Source: Flaccisagitta enflata | Taxonomy: Eukaryota; Chaetognatha; Sagittoidea; Aphragmophora | Reading direction: 5' to 3' | NCBI GenBank assembly: GCA_965153355.1 | Contig: OZ231126.1 | Span: 37,758,001-37,822,000, forward strand | Length of the DNA: 64,000 bases | Part shown: in pieces, positions 54,015 to 64,000 of the stretch | How the letters are laid out: the number at the start of each line of letters is the position of its first letter | Position numbering within the stretch: position 1 is the stretch's first letter | The notes under the pieces: generated by a model | Told to the model about the DNA's origin: nothing | Seen by the model: only the letters and a program-made list of their open reading frames with translations | Databases searched by the model: none | Translations under genes and position numbers: made by a program

Positions 54015-54235
54015 CACATTCAGCCGCTTAGGCCGCAAATCCGTTTTCTCAAACCCCAATTCTGGCCTGTAAGACCAGAATTGATACCAGCCCAGCTCTT
54101 AAACTAGTCCTGGCAGGTTTCAAATCGAACCTGATTGACCCTAGAAAAGGCCCGCCAAGCCCCTTTCACCTAAATCTCACTAAATCATGAAGATTAACAA
54201 TGGGGCAACGGGTACCGCTGACCATATGACGCCTC
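54015..54235 (-). repeat. Family F copy 4, partial
   Basis: GGCCTGTAAGACCAGAATTG-type units and end GGGGCAACGGGTACCGCTGACC. The CCCCCCCCC run at 54004 marks the other side. Confidence 0.55.
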
Positions 54236-54245
54236 AGCGACCTTT

Positions 54246-54325
54246 CTCTTCTTCTTCTTCTTCTTCTTCTTCTTCTTCTTCTTCTTCTTCTTCTTCTTCT
54301 TCTTCTTCTTCTTCTTCTTCTTTTT
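54246..54325. repeat. (TTC)n microsatellite
   Basis: About 26 TTC units, one of few trinucleotide microsatellites here. Confidence 0.95.
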
Positions 54326-54329
54326 CTTT

Positions 54330-55200
54330 TTCCTCCTCTTCTTTTTCCTCTTCTTCGTTTTTTCCTTTCCTAATTTGTGTTTTTTTTGCCCTCTAACATC
54401 TTGGAAATAACTTGAACATCGCAATAACTGCTACTCATACGCATACTTTATTCTTTCCTCGATTTCCGTCCATCCGACCGTCCGTTTTGCGTTCATCCGC
54501 CAGTCAGTCTGACAGACAGTCAGTCACTCAGTCTTTCTTGGGGTACGAATTGATCATGTTGTTTCCTTATTTTCTCCATTTCTTTTTTTCATTCTCTTTC
54601 TTTTATTCTTCATAGTCTTTCTTCTCCTTTATACTCCTTTGCCTTTTTCTGGTTCTTTTTGTCTTCTCCTGTTCTGCCAATATCAAAATTCCTCTACTTC
54701 ACTTTTCCTCACTTTTCATTTTTCTTTCTACCCATACTGCCATAGATCGCTAACATCGACGTCGCATCATTCTCCATCGTACCGTCTTGCATCCTTTTTT
54801 TTTTCTTCTTTTTTCTTCGCGTCACCCAAATTCTGCTCTTATGTCTTCCGTCACCAACGACCAAATTATTCTCAGGTGCGTAGATCGAATATGTCTGTTT
54901 AATGGATCGATATTTTTATAAAGTTTAAATGGATACCCCTTCGTTGCAACGTAATTAACCGTAGACCCGCATTATTAGGTATCTCAAGAAACTGTTAACC
55001 AATGTTATGCATAGAATATCAATATCTAATTTACAATGACTTACCATAATTCCTTGACGCTTTCTATTCTGTACGGATTCCAAGGTACAACATAACATTC
55101 TTAACTCCCTCGTACGTTTGTCTTGATAGAGTGACGATAGGATTTTATTTCATATCTTATTGTAAAAAGAAAAAAGAAAAAAAAAAACACAAAAAAGTTA
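54330..55200. other. No gene recognised
   Basis: Pyrimidine-rich to ~54840, then AT-rich unique sequence. No coding or element signal. Confidence 0.4.
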
Positions 55201-55202
55201 AA

Positions 55203-55270
55203 TGAGGACCGACCGACCGACCAACGGACGGACATAGCGGGGTGTAGAGTCGCGTAGCACGCGACTTAAA
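55203..55270 (-). mobile_element. Hairpin-end fragment, subfamily A
   Basis: GACCGACCGACCGACCAACG, GCGGGGTGTAGA, GTCGCGTAGCACGCGAC hairpin, TTAAAAAG. No distal end. Confidence 0.7.
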
Positions 55271-55471
55271 AAGATCTTCCTTGAGAGTTGTGATTCTGAG
55301 GGGAAAAACGTGATGAAATGACAATGACAAGTTGGCAAGTGAGGTGACACTGTGACAGATTTCGTCACCTACGTCGTATTCACCGTCTGTGATGATTATA
55401 TCATCGCTGTCACCGACACAACGGCGTGACTAAAAGGTGCCGCAATTAATCTTCTACACTGAAAGAGTGAC

Positions 55472-55840
<369 letters not shown>

Positions 55841-55926
55841 CTGAGGCACAGAAAACATGGCTGAGCTGAGTCACAATCATGTACTCACGAGGAAAAACTG
55901 ACAGATTTTTTTTCTTTTCCATCTTG

Positions 55927-55995
55927 TTTAGTTGCGTGCTACGCGCCTCTATAGACCACTTTTCAATTCGTCAGTCGGTCCGTCAAGTTTTAGAT
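55927..55995 (+). mobile_element. Hairpin-end fragment, subfamily A
   Basis: TAGTTGCGTGCTACGCGCCT, CTATAGACCACTTTTC, GTCAGTCGGTCCGTC. No distal end. Confidence 0.6.
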
Positions 55996-56084
55996 TTGCT
56001 TAGTCCGTCAACGGTCAAGTTTTAGATTTGCTTTCTAAAGCTTTCCTAGGGATATCTGAGGTCTGTATTCGTTCATTCACTGAT

Positions 56085-56164
56085 TCTTTCATTCATTCAT
56101 TCATTCATTCATTCATTCATTCATTCATTCATTCATTCATTCATTCATTCATTCATTCATTCAT
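56085..56164. repeat. (ATTC)n microsatellite
   Basis: About 19 uniform ATTC units. Confidence 0.95.
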
Positions 56165-56790
56165 TAGCATATACAGCTCTGGTTAGGACTGATAGAGCTT
56201 AGGATTGGTCTGATAGAGCACTGGATAGGGCTAGGGGCAAAGAGCCCAAAGAGCCAAAAGGCAATATATGGTCAGCGATACCCGTTGCCCTGCTTGCTTG
56301 ATCGTGTTTTTGAGAAGAGGGGAAGCAGGGCAGTGGCCCAGAGGGGGACGGAGTCCTGTAAAACACAGGGAGACTTTCATTCATTCGTTCATCCGCCCGT
56401 CCGTCTGTCCCTGATTTCATGCCTGAGAGGGTGAACATTGGCAAGAGGGATTATAGGAGGCCTACAAGAGGCTTATAAGAGGCCGGAGAGGTCTGATTTG
56501 AAGCCTAAGAGGGCTGATTTGGGGCCTGTGAGGGCGAATTTGAGACCATAATGAGCAGATTTGAGGTCTGAAGGCTGATTTGAGGCCTGCAAGGCCTGAG
56601 AGGCCTGATTTGAGGTCTGAAAGGCTGGATGTGAGGTCTGAGAGGCCTGATTTGAAGCCTGAGAGGCCTGATTTGAGGTCTGAGAGGTCTGATTTTGGGT
56701 CTGAACTGGGGGGGGGGGAACAATGGACGTGGACGCCCGAACGAACAAACAAAAGTCCCCCGAAATCGCCAGGCGGCCTTGTTTTTTTGC
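56165..56790 (+). repeat. Family F copy 5
   Basis: AAGGCAATATATGGTCAGCG, stem TGCCCTGCTT...AAGCAGGGCA, GTCCTGTAAAACACAGGGAG, TTCATCCGCCCGTCCGTC, then ~21-bp GAGGCCTGATTTGAGGTCTG units (56480-56700), G-run, and inverted CAAACAAAAGTCCCCC. The most regular minisatellite core of the family. Confidence 0.75.
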
Positions 56791-56849
56791 AAATCACGTG
56801 AGCGGCGTAATGAATGAAGAGGCAAAACGCAAAGAGAGCGAAAAAGCGA

Positions 56850-56953
<104 letters not shown>

Positions 56954-57149
56954 ATGAGTCTGAGGGATAGATCGAGGGACAGAAAGACACGGGTGCCGAG
57001 GGACAGAGAAGATAAAAGTCAGAGACAGAGTCAGACGTACAAAAAGTAACAACGAGAAAACGAGCAAAAAGGGAAAGGTTGGAAAAACGCATAATTCTGC
57101 AGCGAGCTCTCAAGCCCCATTGAGCGTTATGCAGAGTTGATGAGTAATT

Positions 57150-57620
57150 AGCGTTGACTGTTATCTGAGTGACGGGTGGCAACGTTTTCGTTATGCGCGT
57201 GGCGTCGTGACTGCATTGACCAGGATTGACCAGCTGATCCCTGTCTGGTTTCTGCCTGTCTGTACAGCGTTGACCATGAAGGACAAGCTGATGCTTTCTT
57301 CCTCGTATGTCTGCCTATCTGTCTGCGACAGTTTTGACCAAGATTGACCATTGACCAGGTAATCCTCACATCGTCCGTTTGTCTGTCTGTCTGACTATCT
57401 GTCTGGGACAGCATTGACTAGGTGACCCTCTCATTGTCTGTCTGACTGTCTGTCTGCGATAGCATCGTCCAGGTGATCCTCACATTGTCAGTCCGTCTGT
57501 CTGTCTGTCTGCGACAGCGTTGACCAGGAATGACCCGGCAATCCACACATCTGCGGTCTGTCTGTCTGTCTGACTGTCTGTCCGCGACAGCGTTGATCAA
57601 CTATGACCAGGTACAAGATT
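57150..57620. repeat. Degenerate GTTGACCAG / TGTCTGTC minisatellite
   Basis: Units of ~55-60 bp combining ATTGACCAGGTGATCCTCAC and TCTGTCTGTCTGCGACAGCG, about seven diverged copies. Confidence 0.75.
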
Positions 57621-57910
57621 CCGCTTTTTTCGTTGATTATCCACGACTTGTTTTTAAAGACAGTAACTCTCGCTTTAGTTGTCTAACTGATGACAACCGA
57701 ATAAAGTGTTGATGTATATTATCTCATACGTACGGATTTGTTTCGAGCAAGTTCAAGGTCTGTCATGTTAGTGGGAATGATTTGTGAAACATAAGGAGCT
57801 TGTCTCATTTTAGATTACCTCATAAAAAGCACGCGGATTTTTGATTGGATAACACGCTGCGGCTTAAGGACGTCTGTGTCCGCGTCCACTCACGTTCAGT
57901 TGATTTTTAT

Positions 57911-58423
57911 TTAGTCAAGCAGTGATGCGCGTAGTAGGCCAAAAGAAATGACCTCTTTCAAGCATTTCTCAATGTATTTTTGAATTGCGAGCGGTTTTTG
58001 CGTTTCGGCCCCTGCCCAACCGTATGGTGACTGTCTTGCCGTGTATCCGGCCTTATTATTCAGTCAAGCAGTGATGCGCGTAGTAGGTCAGTAGAAATGA
58101 TCTCTTCCAAGCATTTCTCAATGTATTTTTGTATTGGTAGCGTTTTTTTTGCGTTTTGGCCCCTGCCCAACCGTATGGCGACTGTCTTGCTGTGTGTCCG
58201 GCCTTATTATTTAGTCAAGCAGTGATGCGCGTAGTAGGCCAGTAGATATGACCTCCTTCAAGCATTTCTCAATGTATTTTTGAATTGCGAGCGGTTTTTG
58301 TGTTTCGGCCCCTGTCCAACCGTATGCGACTGTCTTGCCGTGTATTCGGCCTTTTGATTTAGTCAAGCAGTGATGCGCGTAGTAGGCCAGTAGAAATGAC
58401 CTCTTTCAAGCATTTCTCAATGC
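57911..58423 (+). repeat. ~149-bp tandem array containing a hairpin-element distal end
   Basis: AGTCAAGCAGTGATGCGCGT starts units at 57913, 58062, 58213 and 58361 (149, 151, 148 bp); the fourth is partial. Each full unit ends CCCCTGCCCAACCGTATGG, CTGTCTTGCCGTGTATCCGG, CCTT, the distal part of the subfamily A layout. Confidence 0.88.
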
Positions 58424-58813
58424 CCCTTTGAACGCGGACGTTGCCAAAGGAACAAGATAAGAAAAGCGGCTTTGATGTTATTATCTTGTTTCTGTTGCTT
58501 TATAGTTCACGGTCGCTCAGCGGGTTTCTTGTTATCGCGTATAAGATATGATTATATTTAATCATTTATATCCATAGGGCTTCCTGAGGTTCACTTTGTA
58601 ATCCGTAATGTAGGTCCTTTGCATTTGTGAATCCTTCTGTCCGTCCACAGCAAGCGTTTTTTCGGCGGTGCCAGTGATGGCTTATTTCTTATTCCTTATT
58701 CTCATCTCGCATTACTCTGCCCCATGGTAACCAGAGTACCATAACCATTTGCATTTTTCCCTCTGCATGTATGCGTAATTGCCAGGTACATGCATTGGTT
58801 GTGTCCATATATA

Positions 58814-59235
58814 CAGGTCAGAGCGTAATTGAACGCGAGGCCCCCTTGAAAACTGTAGCAGACCCCCCAGAGCCCAGTATGTTGAAGCTAGGGGTATGAT
58901 TGAGGTATCATTTGAAAGCTTATGAGAGTACAAATGGCGCCATCAGAGCGTTTTTTTAGTTTTGAGCCCTGACTAAAATTACAGCACTTTAATGGTGTAA
59001 ATATTGACTTTTTTGGGATTGTTTAAAAAAAGCTAGTTTTGATACTTAGAAGAGCTATAATTTGAGCTAGGGAACAAAATTAAAAAAACCCTCTGATGGC
59101 GCCATTTGTATTCTCATAAGCTTTCAAATGATACCTCAGTCATACCCCTAGCTTCAACCTATTAGGCTGTAGGGGGTCTGCTACAGTTATCTTTCTTGAA
59201 AGTGGGGGCCTCTCGTTCAAATACGCTCTGATCTG
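58814..59235. mobile_element. TA-flanked foldback MITE
   Basis: Ends CAGGTCAGAGCGTAATTGAA and its near-complement ...CGCTCTGATCTG. TA at 58812-58813 and 59236-59237. Arms of ~150 bp conserved throughout (for example CAAATGGCGCCATCAGAG and its complement). Spacer ~120 bp. Confidence 0.88.
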
Positions 59236-59506
59236 TAGAGATGATTCATATCTCTAGAAAACAGATCGTCGATAATTGAGCTCACTATAGTTGGTACGCT
59301 ATCGTATCTATCGTCTTTTTGCTTTACAGACTAACCAAGTAAAAGTCCTTTTCGATGAATGCTTCATTACGTCACGATGTAAACGCGTTCGATTTTTTCA
59401 TATGCTTGTTTTCTTTTATCAGTCTATTCTTCTGCTTTTCTCTTTGTCTCTGACTGTCTCTGACTGTCTCTGACTCCGTTTTACAATCAACTCTCTTGCC
59501 CAGTCT

Positions 59507-59657
<151 letters not shown>

Positions 59658-59985
59658 GTGACTTCCTCTGCTTGCTACAGGTACTTTCCACTTTCTCGCT
59701 CTCTCTCTTTTTCTCTCACTTTCCTCGTTTCTTCTCATCAGTAAAACTACGAGTCTCTTGAGCCTCAAGCATTACCATCGAAGACCATCTTACATCTTCT
59801 TCTTCTTCGAGTGGACGTTTCCTGTATCATGCTTTACGTATCTTTGTTCCTCCCCAAAACTGACTCCTTTTTGGCCAATCGCTCGCGTTTGTGAGGCGTT
59901 TTAATCCACGCAAAACTCTCGCTCAAGTTTGTCGGTCCGTCAGGCCAGCATTTACAGTTTTACACATATATCGCTGGCCACTTAT

Positions 59986-60196
59986 TAGTCGCGTGCTACG
60001 CGACTCTACACCCCGCTATGTGGATCGGTAAGTCGGTTGGTTAGTCGGTTGTTCAGTCCCCTATTTACTTTTTTAGCTTTAATGAACTTTTAAAAGCTTA
60101 CTGCACCTGCCCAAATACCCTAGTGACCGTACCTTCCCTAGCACTGCCCATGCCCACCCCGACGCAAATGGGGAAGCCGTGTATCCGGCCTTGTTT
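59986..60196 (+). mobile_element. Hairpin element, subfamily A copy
   Basis: Hairpin GTCGCGTGCTACGCGAC, TCTACACCCCGCTATGTGG, GTCGGTTGGTTAGTCGG, T-rich core, CTGCCCATGCCCACCCC, decayed distal arm GACGCAAAT, GCCGTGTATCCGGCCTTG, T-run. Confidence 0.85.
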
Positions 60197-60199
60197 TTC

Positions 60200-61286
60200 T
60201 GATACTCTGTCTGTTCGTCAGCCGGATATTTTTTTCTTTGATCCCTGAACCCTGATCTCCATTGTGGCTCTTCTGTAATTTTCTGAAACCAGGGTTAGAT
60301 TCTCACTTAAATTTTAGTTTCTCCTTAAAACTGTCATTTATGAATATGTTAAACATGAAACACCCCGGGGATTGGATTGAAAAAAAAGAGGGGAAATTTG
60401 TTTTTCTCTCTCGAATTTGAAAGTTTTATTTTGACGCAAAATCTTGACACTTTCGTGAGTTTATTGGATTTTGAACCATATTATTATGCCTCTTGGCAAT
60501 AGCAAAAGTAAAAGCAGACAAATATCATTAAAGAAAAGGCAAGAGAGTTCGAGAGTGTTTCAAGAACGCGGCGATATAGTTGAAGAAAAGAACGGGATGA
60601 TGGAAAGAGAGTAGGAAAGGAAGAAGAAGAGAGGAGAGAAGTTAGAAAAGAGACAAAATGAAAACGAGAAGAAGAATGAAATTGATAGATTAGGGGGTAT
60701 GGAGAGAGGACGAAAGTGATATACAGTGGAGCACCGCTATAGCGCACCCGCTAATATGGCATACTTGCACTTGGCTTTAAGGTATAGCACTTCCTGTCTC
60801 GTAGAAGATTTTGTTAATGTTTCTATATAAGAGAGAGGGCAACTTTACTGGGAGGCATAATTTTGTCCTGTCCCTCGACATGCTCTCTAGTGAAGCTCAA
60901 GTCAAGGGATTTGTATAAGAAAAGGCGTAACAGATCGACGGCAAAATGTGCCCACGGACGGTTGGACAGACCCTCCCATAGAAACAAATGTACTCATTTA
61001 AAAACTCAGCACAAATTGAAATATAAGTAGAAGCGGAAGTAGAACAGCAAAAAAACTAGACCGTTGAAAGAAATACAAGAAGAATCAACGATAAAAAGAG
61101 AAGAAACACGAAAGAAGGAAGAAACTGACGGCAAGAGGGAGAACCTTTCATTAGCGCGAAAACGTTTTGATGGTAATGACCTCTCTTGTCGATGTACATA
61201 CAAGCGTCAATCTGAATCCACCTTCAGACGCGGTTGCCTTAAATAAGTAGATTATCAAGAGAAAAAAAAAGGTAAAGGAACAGGTA

Positions 61287-61290
<4 letters not shown>
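60200..61290. other. No gene; solitary pogo-like end at 60724
   Basis: TACAGTGGAGCACCGCTATA at 60722 matches the terminus style of the element at 62508-63323, but I find no partner end. The rest is AT-rich with a GA-rich stretch (60530-60715). Confidence 0.4.

Positions 61291-61321
<31 letters not shown>
61289..61321. repeat. (GA)n microsatellite
   Basis: Short GA run with AAAG interruption. Confidence 0.9.
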
Positions 61322-61779
61322 ATAAGAATCTGGGTCAGCCATAGACGTGGGCACGTGGCCATAACCCGAAGGGTTAAAATACAGAACTGTTTTTGGGTAA
61401 ATGGAGTGATTTGGGCGTCAGCAAGGTTTCATTTGAAGCCATGCAGGACCGAAAAGCGTCGCTCACACCTTTACCACCTTTCTTTGATCATGTTGTGTAG
61501 GGTGTCAGAGATGTTAATGGAAGAGACTGAAGGCGGACAAAAGAATAAAACTGATGAAATGAAAAACAGGTAGACGCTCATAATATGTCCGTGTCCGCTC
61601 GTGGCTACTGGGTAGATTGGGTAGGCAGCAGTAGGTGTAGTAGCCCAGAAGGGCTTGATAACCCACGCTTACTCTCTCTTTTGAAGACAGATACCGGGTG
61701 ATCGGCCTGGGTAAATCTCTTTTGATGCTGAGATTAAACAACTAATGCCTGAGATTTGAGTACGAGACCATTTCAAAAA

Positions 61780-61850
61780 CAAGGCCGGATACAAGTTAAC
61801 TTTAGTCGCGGACAGGTGGGCAGAGTCAGTGATATAGCCTTATATAGGGC
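61780..61850 (-). mobile_element. Hairpin-element distal-end fragment
   Basis: ACAAGGCCGGATACAAGTTA, ACTTTAGTCGCGGACAGG, TGGGCAGAG. The array and hairpin end are missing. Confidence 0.6.
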
Positions 61851-61989
61851 AGTCGGGCACTTAGCAGGGGAGGCAACTCAAAACATGCGCGATTACATAT
61901 CGCCAAATGTGACGGATGGAATTTTGTGCGACAAACACGCTGTATTCTCATTCTGATGGACATTACTCCATTCGTTGCTGGATCCTTCA

Positions 61990-62115
61990 ATCGGTCTGTA
62001 CACTGTCCTTTGGTCGGTTGGTCGGTCGATCAGTCGGTCGGTTGATTGGTCGGTTGGTCAGTTGGTCAGTAAAACTCATGTATATGTCCCCTGCACACGC
62101 ACACGTGACAATTTT
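61990..62115 (+). mobile_element. Hairpin-element fragment
   Basis: (GGTCGGTT)n array at 62010-62068, TATGTCCCCTGCACACGCAC, ACGTGAC arm. Neither terminus is clear. Confidence 0.5.
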
Positions 62116-62507
62116 TCATTACTTTATATGGACCCTGAAAACGAAAAAGGACTGCCTGACTCAAGTATGTGCTCCTCTCCAAGATTTTTTTCAAGTACCC
62201 CCTGCCTTAGTGTCAGTCGATTTCATCTTGCCTGTGCATCTGCCAGTCTCTATCAATCTGCTTCCCTCTCTAGTTTTCTTTCTTTTTCTATTGTCCGGTA
62301 ATGTAAATATAAGCCCCTGTCTCTGTTCGCCCACATAACTAATACCCAACTTTTCTTTTCTTTTCTTTTCTTTTTAATGTGTTTTTTATTTTTAGATGTG
62401 TGTTACACAGGCCGTTTTGGTCTGCCTGCCCTTCGACCTCACTGCCTATTTGTTTGACTGACAGACTCCGTCAGTCGCACTGTTCGTAGATCTCCATCTC
62501 TAATATA

Positions 62508-63323
62508 CAGTGGACTACCGCATTTTCGTCACCTGATTTAACGACATTTTGGATTTAACAGCCAAGATTCTTTGGTCCCAAATCTTTACAGGCTTTTGTA
62601 ATGTTAATTTTACTCGATTTTACAACACCTGATTTAACATCCAAACCTGATTTATAGTCGTTGATTTTAAGTCCCATGAATGACCTTATGCTGATTTAGT
62701 GACATCAATTAAAGAAATTGATAATTTTCTTTAATCTAAAATTTTGATTTTTTTACCAAGTCGCAATATAAGAAAAGGAAATAAGTAAGAAATAAACACA
62801 CAAATATTTGCAATAAGAACTGAAAAATTATACATAAGGACCTCAGCTCCTCTCTGAACTTTCTTTTTTGGTATTTCTCTTTGCCTCTTGGGATGATTTC
62901 TAAAGTGACAGTCAAAAATCTAGGCAAAATTATTGTTCTTTGCAAGCTTGCACTGTAACTCTATCATGAAGAAAAACTTAGGGTCAGACATAGACATTTT
63001 AAAAAATGATGCCATATCATGGACTAAGAGGTTTCTGATGAATTTTGTTTGAAATAATTTGATATAAAATTTATTAAATGTGATATTTTTCAATATGCAA
63101 ATATGTTATACTAATACTAAAAGAGGCTATCTTTTATTCTATGTCAGGTATGTTGGCCAGTTGCACAAAAACTATAAAGAATGCATATACAAACATATGA
63201 AAGTATATTTCAAAACTATTTTAACTAAGTGCATCTAAAACTATAAATTCGATTTAACAACACTCGGATTTAACAACCAAAATTCCCCAGTCCCTTCAAG
63301 GTCGTTAAATCGGGTTCCCACTG
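62508..63323. mobile_element. Non-autonomous pogo/Tigger-like element
   Basis: Left end CAGTGGACTACCGCATTTTC then GTCACCTGATTTAACGACA; right end is the complement of CAGTGGGAACCCGATTTAAC GACC. TA at 62506-62507 and 63324-63325. GATTTAAC(A/G)AC motifs repeat several times near both ends in inverted orientation. 816 bp, AT-rich, no transposase left. CAGTGG termini with TA duplication are typical of pogo/Tigger elements. Confidence 0.82.
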
Positions 63324-63379
63324 TACTCTGTCTCGCTGTCTGTCTCCCTATCTCTCTCTTTTTCCCTGTCTCTCTCAGT

Positions 63380-63386
63380 ATCTGTC

Positions 63387-63417
<31 letters not shown>

Positions 63418-63425
63418 CTTTCTCT

Positions 63426-63472
<47 letters not shown>
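63380..63472. repeat. (GTCT)n, (CTTT) and (CT)n run
   Basis: TGTCTGTC units, CTTTCT units, then pure CT to 63472. Confidence 0.92.
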
Positions 63473-63476
<4 letters not shown>

Positions 63477-63718
63477 TTCCTCTTCATCGCCCTCTTATCT
63501 CATATATGCACATGGTGATGATGGCACGACACTGAAAGCTTCAGACAAGGCCATTACCTGGACACTCGAAAGCCAACGGCCCTCGTCTGCCTATCTTCCT
63601 ATCATTTCCTAATCCTCTCTCTTCCTCTCCTCCCTCCCTTCCCGCTCCTCCGTTTTGAGGTGTCCTCCTTCACTTTTTATCGGTTGCTCCCTTTGGTTTC
63701 TTTTCTGTTTTTCTGTCT

Positions 63719-63883
63719 TATTCACGGGACTCAATACCGCACTTTGTTGGTCGGTCCGTACGTTTGTTCGTCCGTCCATCTGTTCCCACACACGTTATTC
63801 CGTCAGTCTGTTATCTCCCTCAGCTTTTACTTTTCTTGCCCAACCGTACGCCACTAGTATCAGTCGTGTATCCGGCCTTGCTT
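63719..63883 (+). mobile_element. Diverged hairpin element
   Basis: CGGGACTCAATACCGCACTT, TGGTCGGTCCGTACG, GTTCGTCCGTCC, TTTTACTTTTCTTGCCC, AACCGTACGCCACTAGTATC, GTGTATCCGGCCTTGC. The left terminal hairpin is decayed. Confidence 0.7.
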
Positions 63884-63945
63884 TCTTACTCTCTACCTTT
63901 TTGCCTTACTTCTGCGATGAAGCTGTGTTTCTGATTGTGCGTATC

Positions 63946-63947
<2 letters not shown>

Positions 63948-63996
<49 letters not shown>
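63948..63996. repeat. (CT)n microsatellite at window edge
   Basis: CT run ending four bases before the right edge. Confidence 0.9.
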
Positions 63997-63998
<2 letters not shown>

Positions 63999-64000
63999 CG

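Noticed and set aside
61154-61354. Small ORFs around a (GA)n at 61.3 kb
   Set aside because: Short, overlapping the microsatellite, no features.

Overview
The window is from a eukaryote, most likely an animal. It has genuine spliceosomal exons with GT/AG borders, abundant dinucleotide microsatellites, cut-and-paste DNA transposons with clean target-site duplications, a LINE fragment, and dozens of copies of a short interspersed repeat. There is no operon, Shine-Dalgarno or dense ORF packing. I cannot name the species; a repeat-rich marine invertebrate genome would fit, but that is a guess. Most long open frames here are translations of (GA)n, (CA)n or (GAAA)n and are not genes.

The one convincing gene is at the left end on the minus strand. 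Six coding exons between 5723 and 1160 encode the first ~230 residues of a long-chain acyl-CoA synthetase-like (ACSL-type) enzyme, in consistent phase. The AMP-binding signature exons would lie beyond the left edge. Its introns are filled with repeats: three hairpin elements in intron 1, decayed tandem copies of the exon 3 end in intron 3, a hairpin element plus (CA)n and two (GA)n arrays in intron 4, and an 8-bp-TSD transposon in intron 5. Weaker coding candidates lie near 20.6, 28.3, 39.4, 41.5, 42.1-42.6, 43.3 and 48.3 kb, and a LINE C-terminal remnant at 52.8 kb.

The main novelty is a superfamily of short elements scattered through the whole window. Each has a terminal hairpin after a T-run, then a (GTCC/GTCG/GTTG)n array, a variable core, and a far end of the type ...CCTTG-T-run. 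One hairpin arm is repeated once more as an inverted copy near the far end. Across at least five subfamilies the arm sequence differs, yet hairpin arm and distal arm match within each copy. This co-variation, with array-bearing cores and no clear target duplication, resembles Helentron/DINE-type non-autonomous rolling-circle elements. One copy has a core expanded into 11-, 14- and ~10-bp minisatellites and is split by a 4.5-kb transposon.

Terminal-inverted-repeat elements resolved to likely base level: TA-flanked ones at 214-812 (with a decayed Tc1/mariner-like transposase N-terminus), 8393-8983, 25567-26000, 27040-27610, 30791-30967, 58814-59235 and 62508-63323; 8-bp-TSD (hAT-like) ones at 1338-2109 and 44748-45593, a probable one at 23223-24143, and an unclassified 33016-37502; a TTTA-flanked foldback at 40549-41072; and a foldback with long arms at 15787-16913. 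A further block at 22045-24600 is an exact 140-bp tandem array in which each unit encodes two hairpins. Several insertions are nested, giving a relative chronology.
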